A DNA stretch of 64,000 nucleotides, taken from the NCBI RefSeq assembly GCF_001949145.1, contig NW_019091382.1, positions 890,418 through 954,417 of the forward strand, in the 5' to 3' direction. The position numbers were made by a program, and so were the translations under genes. The notes beneath the pieces were generated by a model. That model searched no databases, had not been told where the DNA came from, and saw only the letters and a list, made by a program, of their open reading frames with translations. This document shows, piece after piece, positions 37,201 to 49,200 of the stretch (within the stretch, counting starts at the first letter, position 1; each line of letters opens with the position of its first letter). The stretch is from Acanthaster planci. Lineage: Eukaryota > Echinodermata > Asteroidea > Valvatida > Acanthasteridae.

Positions 37201-40200
37201 TGCTGGATTCGAACCCCCAACCCGTCAATCAAGAGTTTACAAACCTTAACCACAAGGTTACACATCCTCTCTACCCTCAATGTCCTGCTGGCAGAGCAGC
37301 AAGTGGGAATAAAGTGACCTTTCTGAGGCCACTAAGTACTTCCACTGCTGGATTCGAACCCCCAACCCGTCAATCAAGAGTTTACAAACCTTGACCACAA
37401 GGTTACACATCCTCTCTGCCCTCAATGTCCTGCTGGCAGAACAGCAAGTGGGGATAAAGTGACCTTTCTGAGGCCACTAAGTACTTCCACTGCTGGGTTC
37501 GAACCCCTGACCCGTTCACTGGGAGTTTATAAACCCTAACCACTTGGCCTAACGTCCCGTCTATGCCTATTGCCACACTGTAGGGCGTTACCACTTGGTC
37601 TAGCTCCCAGATTGACGCTCCCTCCCAGGAAGGCCCCACTGTTGTCTTCCTGCACCACGACCTTGGCGTCACGCGGGTGCATCGTCGCGGCCTTGACGAC
37701 GTTCCGGTCCACTGAGTGGCCGATGTTGGCCAGCCTGAGGTGGAGGTGTCCCTTTAAGATAGCCTTCACGCCGACTGGTCGCACACTGCCACTCCTCGCC
37801 TGAAAAGTTAAGGGTGGAACTTTTGCGTTGTACTTTGTCAACATTTAGCAGAGTTAGCCACTTCCTGCCGGGTGGCGTTAGCGGCATGCACCACCCACTG
37901 CCGGACGCTTCTTCATTATTTTCCATTTTCAAAATTCTTCAAAAATTCAAATCTTCATTTACTTGACACGTACAGCCAAATGAATGACTGTCTTATGGCG
38001 ACTCTAATCTGACAGGCAACCTCCACTGACACGTGAGTATTGCAGCCATGCCAACAGCCCAGTAAAGAGCCCCCATTGTGCGGTGTCGCGTAATATCCTC
38101 TTTGCTATGCTGGATGGCCGTGTTGCCACGCAGGGTGATTGACGGTCAAGCAGCGCGTTGGCCGTGAGGGTGACCTAGGCCCTTCATCAGGCACGTCAGC
38201 TCAATAAATGCTGCACAGCGGTAATGTCTGTACTAATGCGGCCAGATTCCACGAGCACCCAGCTGTATTGTACAGCTCATCGTTTGAGTGCTGGAGTGCA
38301 TTTGTCCCCCCTGATATCCTCAATGGTACTGTTTCAAAACAATGACGGATTACCTCCGCTAATGCCAGCACTCTGCGCTGACAGCATACGAACCTTGAGT
38401 TAGTAAACCTTTTAGAAAATGTGCAAATGGATTGATAATCAACCATCTTTTGAACTTAACATGTAAACATCTCTTCTTACTTAAAAGAAAAAAAACTTTT
38501 TTTTTCATGTTAGAATAAAATCCTCAAAATATTCTCACAAATATGTAAAATAGTTAAACACTTTCCAAAGAAATAAAGATCAATATATCATATCGAGGAA
38601 AACTTTTACAAGGCTAACGTAAGTTGACATTTCTCTATACCTACCAAGTCTCCGGTCATGGCGTGGGTGTCCTCACCGTACTCTGTTGTAATGACATCTA
38701 GCTCGTGAGACACCTGGACAGATTCTCGTCCGCTACGTAGAAGATGCTGAACAAAACCATGTGAGAAAGAAAGGTGTCATCCGACTGACTGGCAAGACCC
38801 ACTTTGTACACTCTTCTAAGAAAAGAGGTCACAAAACAATTCCATCGTGCCTGGATCCCCCAAATGAGTCTCGAGGTCGCATTTACAGCAATTCTGTTTT
38901 GGTTCCACGAAAAGGTGCAAGCAGGCTCTTGGTTTTGACGTATCCCTCAATTTGGCAGGCAGGTAAAAATGGACAATATCTAGGTGAAAAATGTTGAGGG
39001 CTGAACTGATATACACAGTGCAGGATTCTTTTTAAAGGCCTTTTACTCAAAAGCTGCTCTGGGGACTTGTGCCTCACTTTGTTAACTGGGTAACATTTTT
39101 TCAAACTCTTCTCGTCGCAACGGTGACACAAAATTCCACTTTTATTTGTTTGTATTTAACATGCTTTTTAACCCACCCAGCCCCGACTCTTTCTAGGGCC
39201 GAGAGGAGATTTGTGAGGGATGCTCCTGCTTACCTTCAGCTCGACTGCGCAGGAGCCAATCAGGAGTAGCGAATCGCCGTCCCAGACGTCAAGATGCAGC
39301 GTCTGCTGGTGCAGGTACTTGACAAACAGTTGGCTCTCGCCGGGCTTTAAGAAGCCCGGGTCGACGTTATAGCGAACCTGTGGCAGAAAGTGTTCTCACG
39401 TGTGTCACACGACAACTGGGTCGTTAAAGATCAAGACAGAGTAAAAATGCATCAAGATTCTTCTTTTTTTTTTTTTTGATTCACAATATGACTGCAGAGA
39501 CACCAATGCCAGGATTTCTCAAACTCCAAAGTTTCACCTGCCGCCAGCCCCTATGGATGGAGGTCAGCTTTTGTTAAGTCAGCCGTATTTCTACCTACAA
39601 GATGGCAGACCAGCCAGCCGACCCCGACAAGCTTAACGGTCAAGTGGTTAAATCTGCACCAGTAAGCATGAGGTCATGGGTTCGAGTCCTACCCAAGTAA
39701 GCTTGTGAATTTGTTGCAAGATCTTGACAAACACTGAGTATACAATGTTTTTGTAAGTCGGCGTAACGGTAAAACCCGTCATTAAAAATTACCAAGTAAT
39801 GAAAAAATCTCACACAGCTATCAAAACAATTAATAATAAACACTTACATCGTCCTCAATACTAAATGAAAATATTAATCTCTTTACCAGGAATGGGACAA
39901 ATATACACAATCCAGTAAAAACTGACACCACCCAAGATTGACATTTCTGCTAACACTGCCCATCCATACAAATAGTAGGCAATATGAGAATAGTCTACAC
40001 GCTGCAAGGTCATGTCCACATTGTGAAGCATTGTTGCGGCTTTACAAGTCTTCCGGCGCCAACTTGTTAAAAATAGCCGACAAAGAATTATTCAAACATG
40101 ATTTTTACCATCCAGCCGGGTATTTCCTGAGATTTGGCTTCGTCATGCTCCATCTTCCTCAGCACGCAGGGTAGACTCTGGGAGTCGGACGTCAAGCTCC

Positions 40201-43200
40201 CCTCTACGTTCCCCAGTAGCAGCCTAGGCACAAATGAGAAACAAGGGCACTTTTATCCACCTTGCGAGGAAGCACCCCCTCATCGGTTGGAAAGAGCCGC
40301 ACCGCAACCGTGACGCGTGCATTTCCCGGTCGTTCGTGAACCAGCGAAGTTCAGTTCTGACCAAAGGAGCCTCCAATGTTGAGACTACAGCCCCCTCTCC
40401 TGGTCCAGCTCGAGGCCCACTGAGCAACAGAACCAGTTGCAAGTCGTAGGATTTCATCAAACAAAATACTTTTTCGAAATCTTTGTATCCCGTCTATTTA
40501 TTGTAATTGCCAGTACCATTTCTAGCGCTGTTCCAAATTCAATTCCTGTCCACTTCCAGTAAACGCATCGGCCAGTTGTTATACAAAGCCCTGGCAAGCA
40601 TCACCGCAAGGGCTGGATTTTGAACAGGCATGAGGTGTGATATGTACTCACCTCTCGGTTGTAACAGGTGGATACCTGTAGAACTGGAATGTGAAGAACA
40701 CTGTCCTGGGTGAGGTCGGCACGGCAGACTGTTGGAACTGGAGCACTCTACAGCAGAACAGATCAAACAAACCTGTTGACAATTCAGCTCTAGTAGCTGT
40801 ACAGGTGTCAAGACTGCCCACAACATCTTAAGTCCATTCTGAGGGAAGTACTTTATGAAGCACGCCCTCGAGGCACATTTGGGTATGTTTCTCATTCAGC
40901 CAGTTACTCCAATACAACATCAGATCACATGATCTCTGTATTTTCATGTATACACCCTGCCAGTAAAGTTATTGTGCCCATTCATGGATTCGCCCAATTA
41001 CAAATCACAGTACACTCGGAACAGACTGTCTAGCTGTTCAAGTTTTGCCGCTCACTGGACCACATTACTCGGACACATACTTGGACTCTAAAATGCTTCA
41101 GCACTGCAACCAACCTGGAGAAGGCAAGAAGTTGGACGACAATTTCGTTGCACTGCAGCACATCCGAACTCTCCTTCTGCAGATTCAGGGTGACCTGGTC
41201 CGACGGGTCGACCACCTCTGCCACCTCCCCGTTTCTGTCTCGGAGCTCGGGAAATCCGGCCTGGCTCAGGTGGGCGAAGGAGGCTCGACTCAACCCCCGA
41301 GCGCTGCGAGGATTGCAACCAACCGGAAAAACAACAAAACGTGACCACTAACAAGAAAAGCATGGCTTTGAAGCGATGAAAACACCACTTGCACAATGAA
41401 TGCTACAAATTTCACAGAGCCTCATTCCAAACGGTTGACTCGACAGTCCAACCATCCACTCGGACGATGTCTGTCTAACTGTAGTTGTCACTCTAGACGA
41501 TACATGCACCTTTGATTTGAGTCCAAGCCATTAAATAACTACTAAAATTGGTCAATGATTGCATTTCAGTCACAATGTGAAAAATTACAACTCTGCTTGA
41601 TGCAACAGAGAACAGGACAACTTTCAGGACTGTACCTTGTGACGTATGGTCCGACAGGCATGATGGGTGCGTGAACAGGGGTAAATGGTAGCTCTTCCAA
41701 GTCCCCGGGAACAGTAGTCCCACCCGGTACACCGACCTGTATACGTTATGAAAATTTACACCAAAATATGCCTGTCGTTACTGATTGCTGCATTCTTGTT
41801 TCGATTGCTGTAATTTCATTGGCTCAGGGCGGTCATGTGACTGGTCTATAAAAATGCCTATTATTCTCATTCCTTGTGTACTGGCCGTGACCTTTATCCG
41901 CTCAAACCAGAGGTACCCCCTCAACGGCAAAGAAGAGACAGGCAGGTGGGAAAAGTTTGAACTAGGCACTAATAGGGCTGAGTCAATTCGGCTAATTCAC
42001 TATTTGAATATTCGACCTTCAATTTGATCGAATAACCGAATATTCGGTCATACTGACCAGCAGATTGCTGAGGAACCAACCGTACACAATATCAATTGAA
42101 ATAATGCCCATAATTGTACATTATGATAAATAAAATAGATTCTCACAACTAGGAGTATCTCCAGCCACAATCTAGTAAGATTTACAAGATGAATAATACT
42201 TCTTATCCCATTAAAAATGTATATTCCTTTTAAAGTTTTTCATGAATAATGTACTTTTTGAATCGTTGTAATGTGTCTGTCACTTTTCATTTGAATCTGC
42301 TTGCAACAAGCCTCCATAGTGCAATTTTTCTCATTTAAAACAAAAGAGAATTCTTCATTCCTTTTCACAAAGTTTGTATTTGAATATTCAAAATCAAAAA
42401 ATAATATTCAAATATTCGATAATCAATTGAATATTTGGATATTAAGATATTTGGCATGCCTTAGGCACTAATTGTCATATCACTGGTACCCCTGCTGTTT
42501 TCACATTATACACATGACAATACAGTGTAGTAAACTTTGGCGGGAGCAGTGAAGTGGCACATGAAAGGATGTTCAAGTACATGTATGTTCAACGATTAAC
42601 AATAGTGCGCCACCGTGAGTTTGCAACGCAATGGCCAATCACGGCGCACGAAATTTGTCGACCCTTTCCGAACGTGCATTGGGTTAACTAATTTCGCGCA
42701 TTGTGATTGGCCAATCTCTTGGCAGCGCACTATTGTGAATCGCCCATATTATGGCAATGGCTAATTATTGTAATCCTAATTCCATCTCAAATGCACTTCG
42801 CCAAAATTTTGGATTTTCCTCTTTCTTTAACAAGATGTATGCTGAGCACTCTCCAACTGAAATAATGCTTTTGGAGTCCTGAAGATCTCATTGTCAAGCA
42901 ACACCAGTGTGATCAGACCACAAACCAATGGGCAAGAAAAGCCATACCTCCAAATGCTTGATCTCCATGGGAAATGAATGAGGCGAAGAGTGGACCGTGG
43001 TTGCGTACTGAGGAGTGAGGAGATGTTGGCTATCGCCGGGATGCTGCATAAACGGCTGAACGCCCACTTGATGAGACGGAGCACCACTGCAGAATAAGAA
43101 GCATTCAGTCTTTTCAATAATTTGTCGGTTGCACCACAAATCGCTGTATTGTTCGTAAGTCTAAGGATGTTTTGTTACTTCGTGGTGCACCAAAACTATT

Positions 43201-46200
43201 GCATACGCCATTCCGTGGTGCAACCGACGAACTGAAATGCGATCATTTAAGGCAAGTCCTATGAGCTAGTATGAAGCACATCCGACGTCATTCAGGAAAG
43301 ATGTGTGGCCGCTCAGTGAGCCACAGGTCGATTTGCACGTGGGCTTTGTTCTCGAACGACCTTCCCTGTTTGAAGGACTGAACTTTGTTATCCCAACTTG
43401 CTAATGCAAAGTAAACAACATCACAATATTACAAGTTGTCTTCGCACAAACAAACTACATTAAAGGTCTACTTGGAATGATCGGAAGACTCGCCAGTGTC
43501 TTCCAACCTAACCCAATTGCCAAAATGGAATAAATTCTTTTTCGTAAACTTAAGCTACTTTCTTTATTCTCAGTGACAAATTATTTCTGAGAAATGATAA
43601 CTAATAACGCTTTGATTTCTTTTCCACTTCCAAATGTCAGGCTACGAAAATTCATCAACATTATTACCCCGAGAGTCGTAACTTTGGCAATGTTACACTG
43701 GAAGTTAGGAAAATTAAGTCTCTGACCTTTCTGGAAGTCTTAAACCTCGAGGCAAGGGAGGCCTGCTGGCGAGCCCTGGTGGTGCCTCGTCTGGGAGGGA
43801 AGCCTGGTCTGTGAGTGAAGAAGGTGAGACGGGGGACACAACGGATCGACGGTTACCTTTCTGGTCGGACACCACATCCTAAGTTGAAAATACAAATGTA
43901 AAAAACAAAAACTTTCAAAATTACGTAGCTTAATGCGATCATCAATGATATTTTTGACAGATTTATATCCATATTGTTCTCCTTCTTGAACCTAATCGAT
44001 GCACGTCGCACGTAGCTCTTCCCTTGACAGCCATTAAAAAATCTTTGGCATTATCAAACACAACGTTTAAGTCAATTTGTGCATAACCTTGTAATATGTG
44101 TAATGCATAGTAAATTTCGTGTCTGATTCTCCTGTCATCTTGCATGTCCAGTGGTCAAGATAAACACTCCGTCCAAGCATTTCTTCTTTCCGTAAATCAC
44201 ACCCTTGTTTTTTACTCAACTAAATTCAGGCTTGCAACTCGGACTTTGGCAAAAAATGAGGATATTCCAATCTTCACAAGACTTTGTGCGGAGTTTTTTC
44301 AATGTTCAATGGCACCAGCGTGATGTGAAAACCACGGAAATCAGCCGATCGGAGGAAAAGCTGCACGCCAGTAAAACTGGCATTGTTTTTGTGACTGCGT
44401 AACAGTTGAATAAACTGTAACAATTTCAACAAATCATATTAAATGCACATGCATTACAGCTCCTGCCCTTATATGAGGCATGTTAAAATCCCCATTTCTA
44501 CATGTGTGCGAGATTTATGTACACAACTACAGGAAACTATACCTGACTGTCTGGCTGCATATTTGATGATGAGGAGGAAGGGAGCAGGATTGTATGCAGA
44601 TGGAAAGAGATGAAAAAAAAACAACAACGTGGAATGAATGTTTCAAATGAAACTCAGGGAATGATGTGAATAATGGATGAACACCACCCTACATGAACCT
44701 CTCTGGGGCGTGTGAAAATTGTGTTGAGATAATTCTCAAAGTAATTCTCAAGACAGACGGAATCTGTCAATTCGAATCTGGGCGTTGCATCCTTTTTCGA
44801 CTTTCGTGTAATTCAACACCCAGAATTAGACACTGTTACTGCGGCGGTACAACGTTCATGTAGAGGTGGTTGGCCCACAGGACAAGACCAATGGGATGAC
44901 ATGGTCTGACAAATGCTTGTGGCGTCTCCTGGGATTAGTCTAAACGTAAAAACTGCATGTGAGGATCTGTTCAAATCCAGCCCAATTTACAATACATTCT
45001 TGAAAAACTCGGCTCATTATCTTTATTTTCTTACATTTTCAACAACCTCAATTCAGACAACCAGGGGAATTTTTACAACCCACCAAGTGGCCCACCAAGT
45101 GGCCCTCTAGGGTCAAATAATGGAATACAGTGATGGTTAACAAACGTGACGTTACCAGCATTGAGGAATGCCTGGGCGGTTCAGAGGGCTGGGTCGACTG
45201 TGGAGACACAGGTCTTGAACTGCCTTCCTTCTGATCACGTGCATGCAACAAACATATCAAGAAACCGTCAGAACATCGACAACACACAATACAGAGTTCT
45301 TATTAAACAGATGGCGTGAATGTGTTGAAACCTGGCAAGCGTGTAGCAACTTTTAATTAAATATTTTTAAAATTGTTGAAATTTTGCTCTGATTGTGTAA
45401 GTCTGTGTACTGACGTACCAGTCGTAAAGTTTGCTGACCTACCAGTCTTAGAAGAATAGACATTTTGCCAGAACTATTTGTCCGATTCCATGAGACATGA
45501 TACCAAAATGACCACAAGATGTCAGCAAACTACTTCCTGATGGATTGGCATGATTAAAAAAGGCTTTGGGACAATATCAGAGAATGTATACCTGCTCCTT
45601 TAGGGGTGAGGCCACTTTAATCCCAAACACATTTTGAACAGCATTGAGACTGTTAAAATGTTCCAAAAGCAGGCCGTTGAATTCCATGGCTAGAACAAGG
45701 CATCACTACAATCCAGATCGTTATCATTTTGTAAGAACTGCGTGCAACTCGCCAACAACTAACAGACAGCTTGATCGGTTTCATGTAGAATCTAGTCTCC
45801 TTTTTGCAAAATTTGACCCAACGGGGCCTTGTGCTCAGACACCTGACGTCCAAAATTGTACCTTGACATTGAAGATAAACTGTATCTNNNNNNNNNNNNN
45901 NNNNNNNNNNNNNNNNNNNNNNNNNNNNNNNNNNNNNNNNNNNNNNNNNNNNNNNNNNNNNNNNNNNNNNNNNNNNNNNNNNNNNNNNNNNNNNNNNNNN
46001 NNNNNNNNNNNNNNNNNNNNNNNNNNNNNNNNNNNNNNNNNNNNNNNNNNNNNNNNNNNNNNNNNNNNNNNNNNNNNNNNNNNNNNNNNNNNNNNNNNNN
46101 NNNNNNNNNNNNNNNNNNNNNNNNNNNNNNNNNNNNNNNNNNNNNNNNNNNNNNNNNNNNNNNNNNNNNNNNNNNNNNNNNNNNNNNNNNNNNNNNNNNN

Positions 46201-49200
46201 NNNNNNNNNNNNNNNNNNNNNNNNNNNNNNNNNNNNNNNNNNNNNNNNNNNNNNNNNNNNNNNNNNNNNNNNNNNNNNNNNNNNNNACATTGAAGATGAA
46301 CTGTATCTGCCCAAAAAATTTGACCCAACGTGGCTTTGTGCTCAGACACCTTTCGTCCAAAATTGTACCTTGACATTGAAGATGAACTGTATCTCCCCCA
46401 AAAATTTGACCCAACGTGGCTTTGTGCTCAGACACCTTACGTCCAAAATTGTACCTTGACATTGAAGATGAACTGTATCTTCCCAGCTGCCAGCCTGGAC
46501 ATCTCCCTGTCGCTCAGAGCCGCGCTGTGATTCCGGTAGACCATGATGTTGTCCGGGTTCGGCAGGGCACCCCCTTGCAGCTGTGCCGCCACTTCGCACG
46601 TGCTCTCCTTGAACGTTGGCGTCCAGGCTGCCCAGCGGAGCGCGATGGTTTGCGTTTGTGCCCGGTTGATGCTCATAGCGGACTGCAAATACAATCGTTG
46701 GAGTAGTAACATGGGATTAATGAATATTCATGAAGTGTAACGGTAAGAATGATTTCATGCAGAGAAAGATTGAATGTCCCATCCCTCGAGGCAAAGTCAA
46801 AGGGGAATGGTACACTCAATCTACAACCAACACGGGGGATTCACAAAAGTGCGCCACCAAGAGTTTGCAACGCGTTGGCCAATCACAGTGCGCATAATCT
46901 GTCGACCCAACAGGGGATTCACAGCAGTGTGTCACCAAGAGTTTGCAATGCGTTGGCCAATCACAATGCACAAAATCTATCGACCTAATGCGCGTCAGGA
47001 AAGGGTAAACAGATCTCACGCACTGTGATTGGCCAACACGTCGCAAACGCTTGGAGGCACACTATTGTGAATCGCCCCTATTGAAATTACAACTTTTTTT
47101 TCTGCTGTGAGAAGACAGAATAGTGTTTCATGCACCTTTCGCCATTTTGTCATGCAAAGAGCCCATAGATGTGGCATATCTACACCATAATGTAACATTC
47201 CATTAGACAATGAACATCATATGGTCACCTTTTGAAAGGACAGCTCAATGACATGTGACCACTCATCCACCAATCGGGACCCCAATTCAAGGACCTGCTT
47301 AACAGGTAGCAGGGAAGTCATGCTTACTATAACAGAAAAATCGCTAACCGTAAGCACTCGTTCATGGCGGTACTTGGCATGGCTATGCTTGATGCTTTGC
47401 ATGCATAGAAGTTTCTATGTTACGTCACCAAGTTGAAGCAAATTCTTCCTCGAAGGTTAGCTAGCCCTATGCTTTGCTCCTCGCTTACGGTCTCCATGAA
47501 ATACACAGAGCCTCTATAAGAGTAAACTTACGTATTTAGCGGCACTGTCAAAATGGACCCAGATGACAGCTACCTACTAACATAACAATGCATTCAAATC
47601 TGTGGATTTACCTGTCAAACCTTTGACAGATTCAAACACGTACATAGCTAGTGCTGCCTCTTAACACACTCACAAACCTTTCTGTCTTGCGTGGACGCGG
47701 GTAACGATACGATGTACTCCAGGAGAAAGACGATCACGACAGCCGGGTCCTCCACAAGCTGAGACAAGGTGATCCTGTTTTTGACCAGCAGAGCCGATCC
47801 AAGACTTTCACTAAAGACAAAAATATCAGCTTCTTCAGTGTCAAATTGATGTAGAAGATAAAATCAAGATGAATGGGTATTCCAATTCCCACCCTTTGAT
47901 CACTTGATGCCAGGAGTATTAGAAAACCAACTGACTCCGGGCAGGAAATATTCTTGGTATTCAAACTCCCATCCTTGGATCACTTGATGCCAGGATTATT
48001 AGAAAACCAACTGACTCTGGGCAGGAAATTTTTTTGAGCTGGAAACTTGAGCTTTAAAGATGAAAAGAGGTATCTGGCAACTTTTAACATAAAATCAAAA
48101 GCCTCTAAAATCCTGACTCCTGAAGTCACTGGAACATTGAATAGTGTGAAATCCCTTATCATAACTTCGAATTTTGAACACTTCAACTGCGTCTAAGAGT
48201 GGCCTCCGGGACAGGCTTCCATCCCACAAGCCCACCTATGGTGCATGGTGCCTCATCTTGGCCCCAAGACACTTGTGCTCAACAATAATTCGAGCACAGA
48301 GCGCCCTGTAATGACCCAATTAGACAAGCGTGCTTGCCGGCACAAACATCTTGGGAATCTTATAGAAGCAGTTTAAGTTCTCCCTAGGTCTTCCTGGGGG
48401 ACCAATCAGCAATTACAAAATGGTTTATTATCGGTCACGCAACGGCTGTATGCGTACTCGCCACAAACAGAATTCAACTGTGAGATATGGGTATCATGCA
48501 TGCTAGTTAGAAATGCAATGCAGTGATAACCCACACGCGACTACCTGCAAATAGGAAGTCGCCGTTCATTTGCAAATATGTGACCTGTTACGACAAAATG
48601 AGAGTAAAGTCACATCTCGCTCTTTCCTATTTTGAGAGTTCAAAGTCCTATTGAAGCGAAGGTCAATTTAGAGGTTTTGTTACATTTGGAAAGAGTAACC
48701 CGTCTCCTATTTAATTCCAAATATTTCACAGGATCATATGTTAAAAAAGGTTCCTTTTCTCAGCAATTTTGACGATAGCATTAATTGTGCCTGGCATGAA
48801 ACAGTGAAACTATGCCGTGAACCTTGACGCAAAGCTGCCAGAATAATGTTATTTTGTCACCTGATACTTTCACCCTATGTGTTCCATGCCATTGGAAAGC
48901 TCTTTTTCTGCTAAATTCAAAAATACCAATATCTCAATTTTGGAAAATTCCGACTTTAAGCTCACTTCGTGATGACAGGTCACATATTAATATACACCAA
49001 TGGTCTAACTCACAATTAACAAGACGTTAGTGCGAACATGGTTTGAGAAAGGAAAAAAACAGGTGAGCTGACAACTCCAACCATCGCTATCAATCGCTGA
49101 AGTCTTGAGCAAAGACTAAGTATATACCTTGACCCTGATGTGGACAGCGGTCTTCCTTTCGACCGTTTCATGCTTCCCCTGCTGTGACCTCTAGTGAGAG

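Noticed and set aside
37197-37560. CRISPR-like repeat array
   Set aside because: A eukaryotic locus with a 145-bp period, whole-unit homology and no spacer structure; the tRNA-like interpretation explains it.
45644-46462. Long open frames through the 86-bp array on both strands
   Set aside because: They run through the N gap, and the 86-bp unit is not a multiple of three, so the frame would shift each unit.
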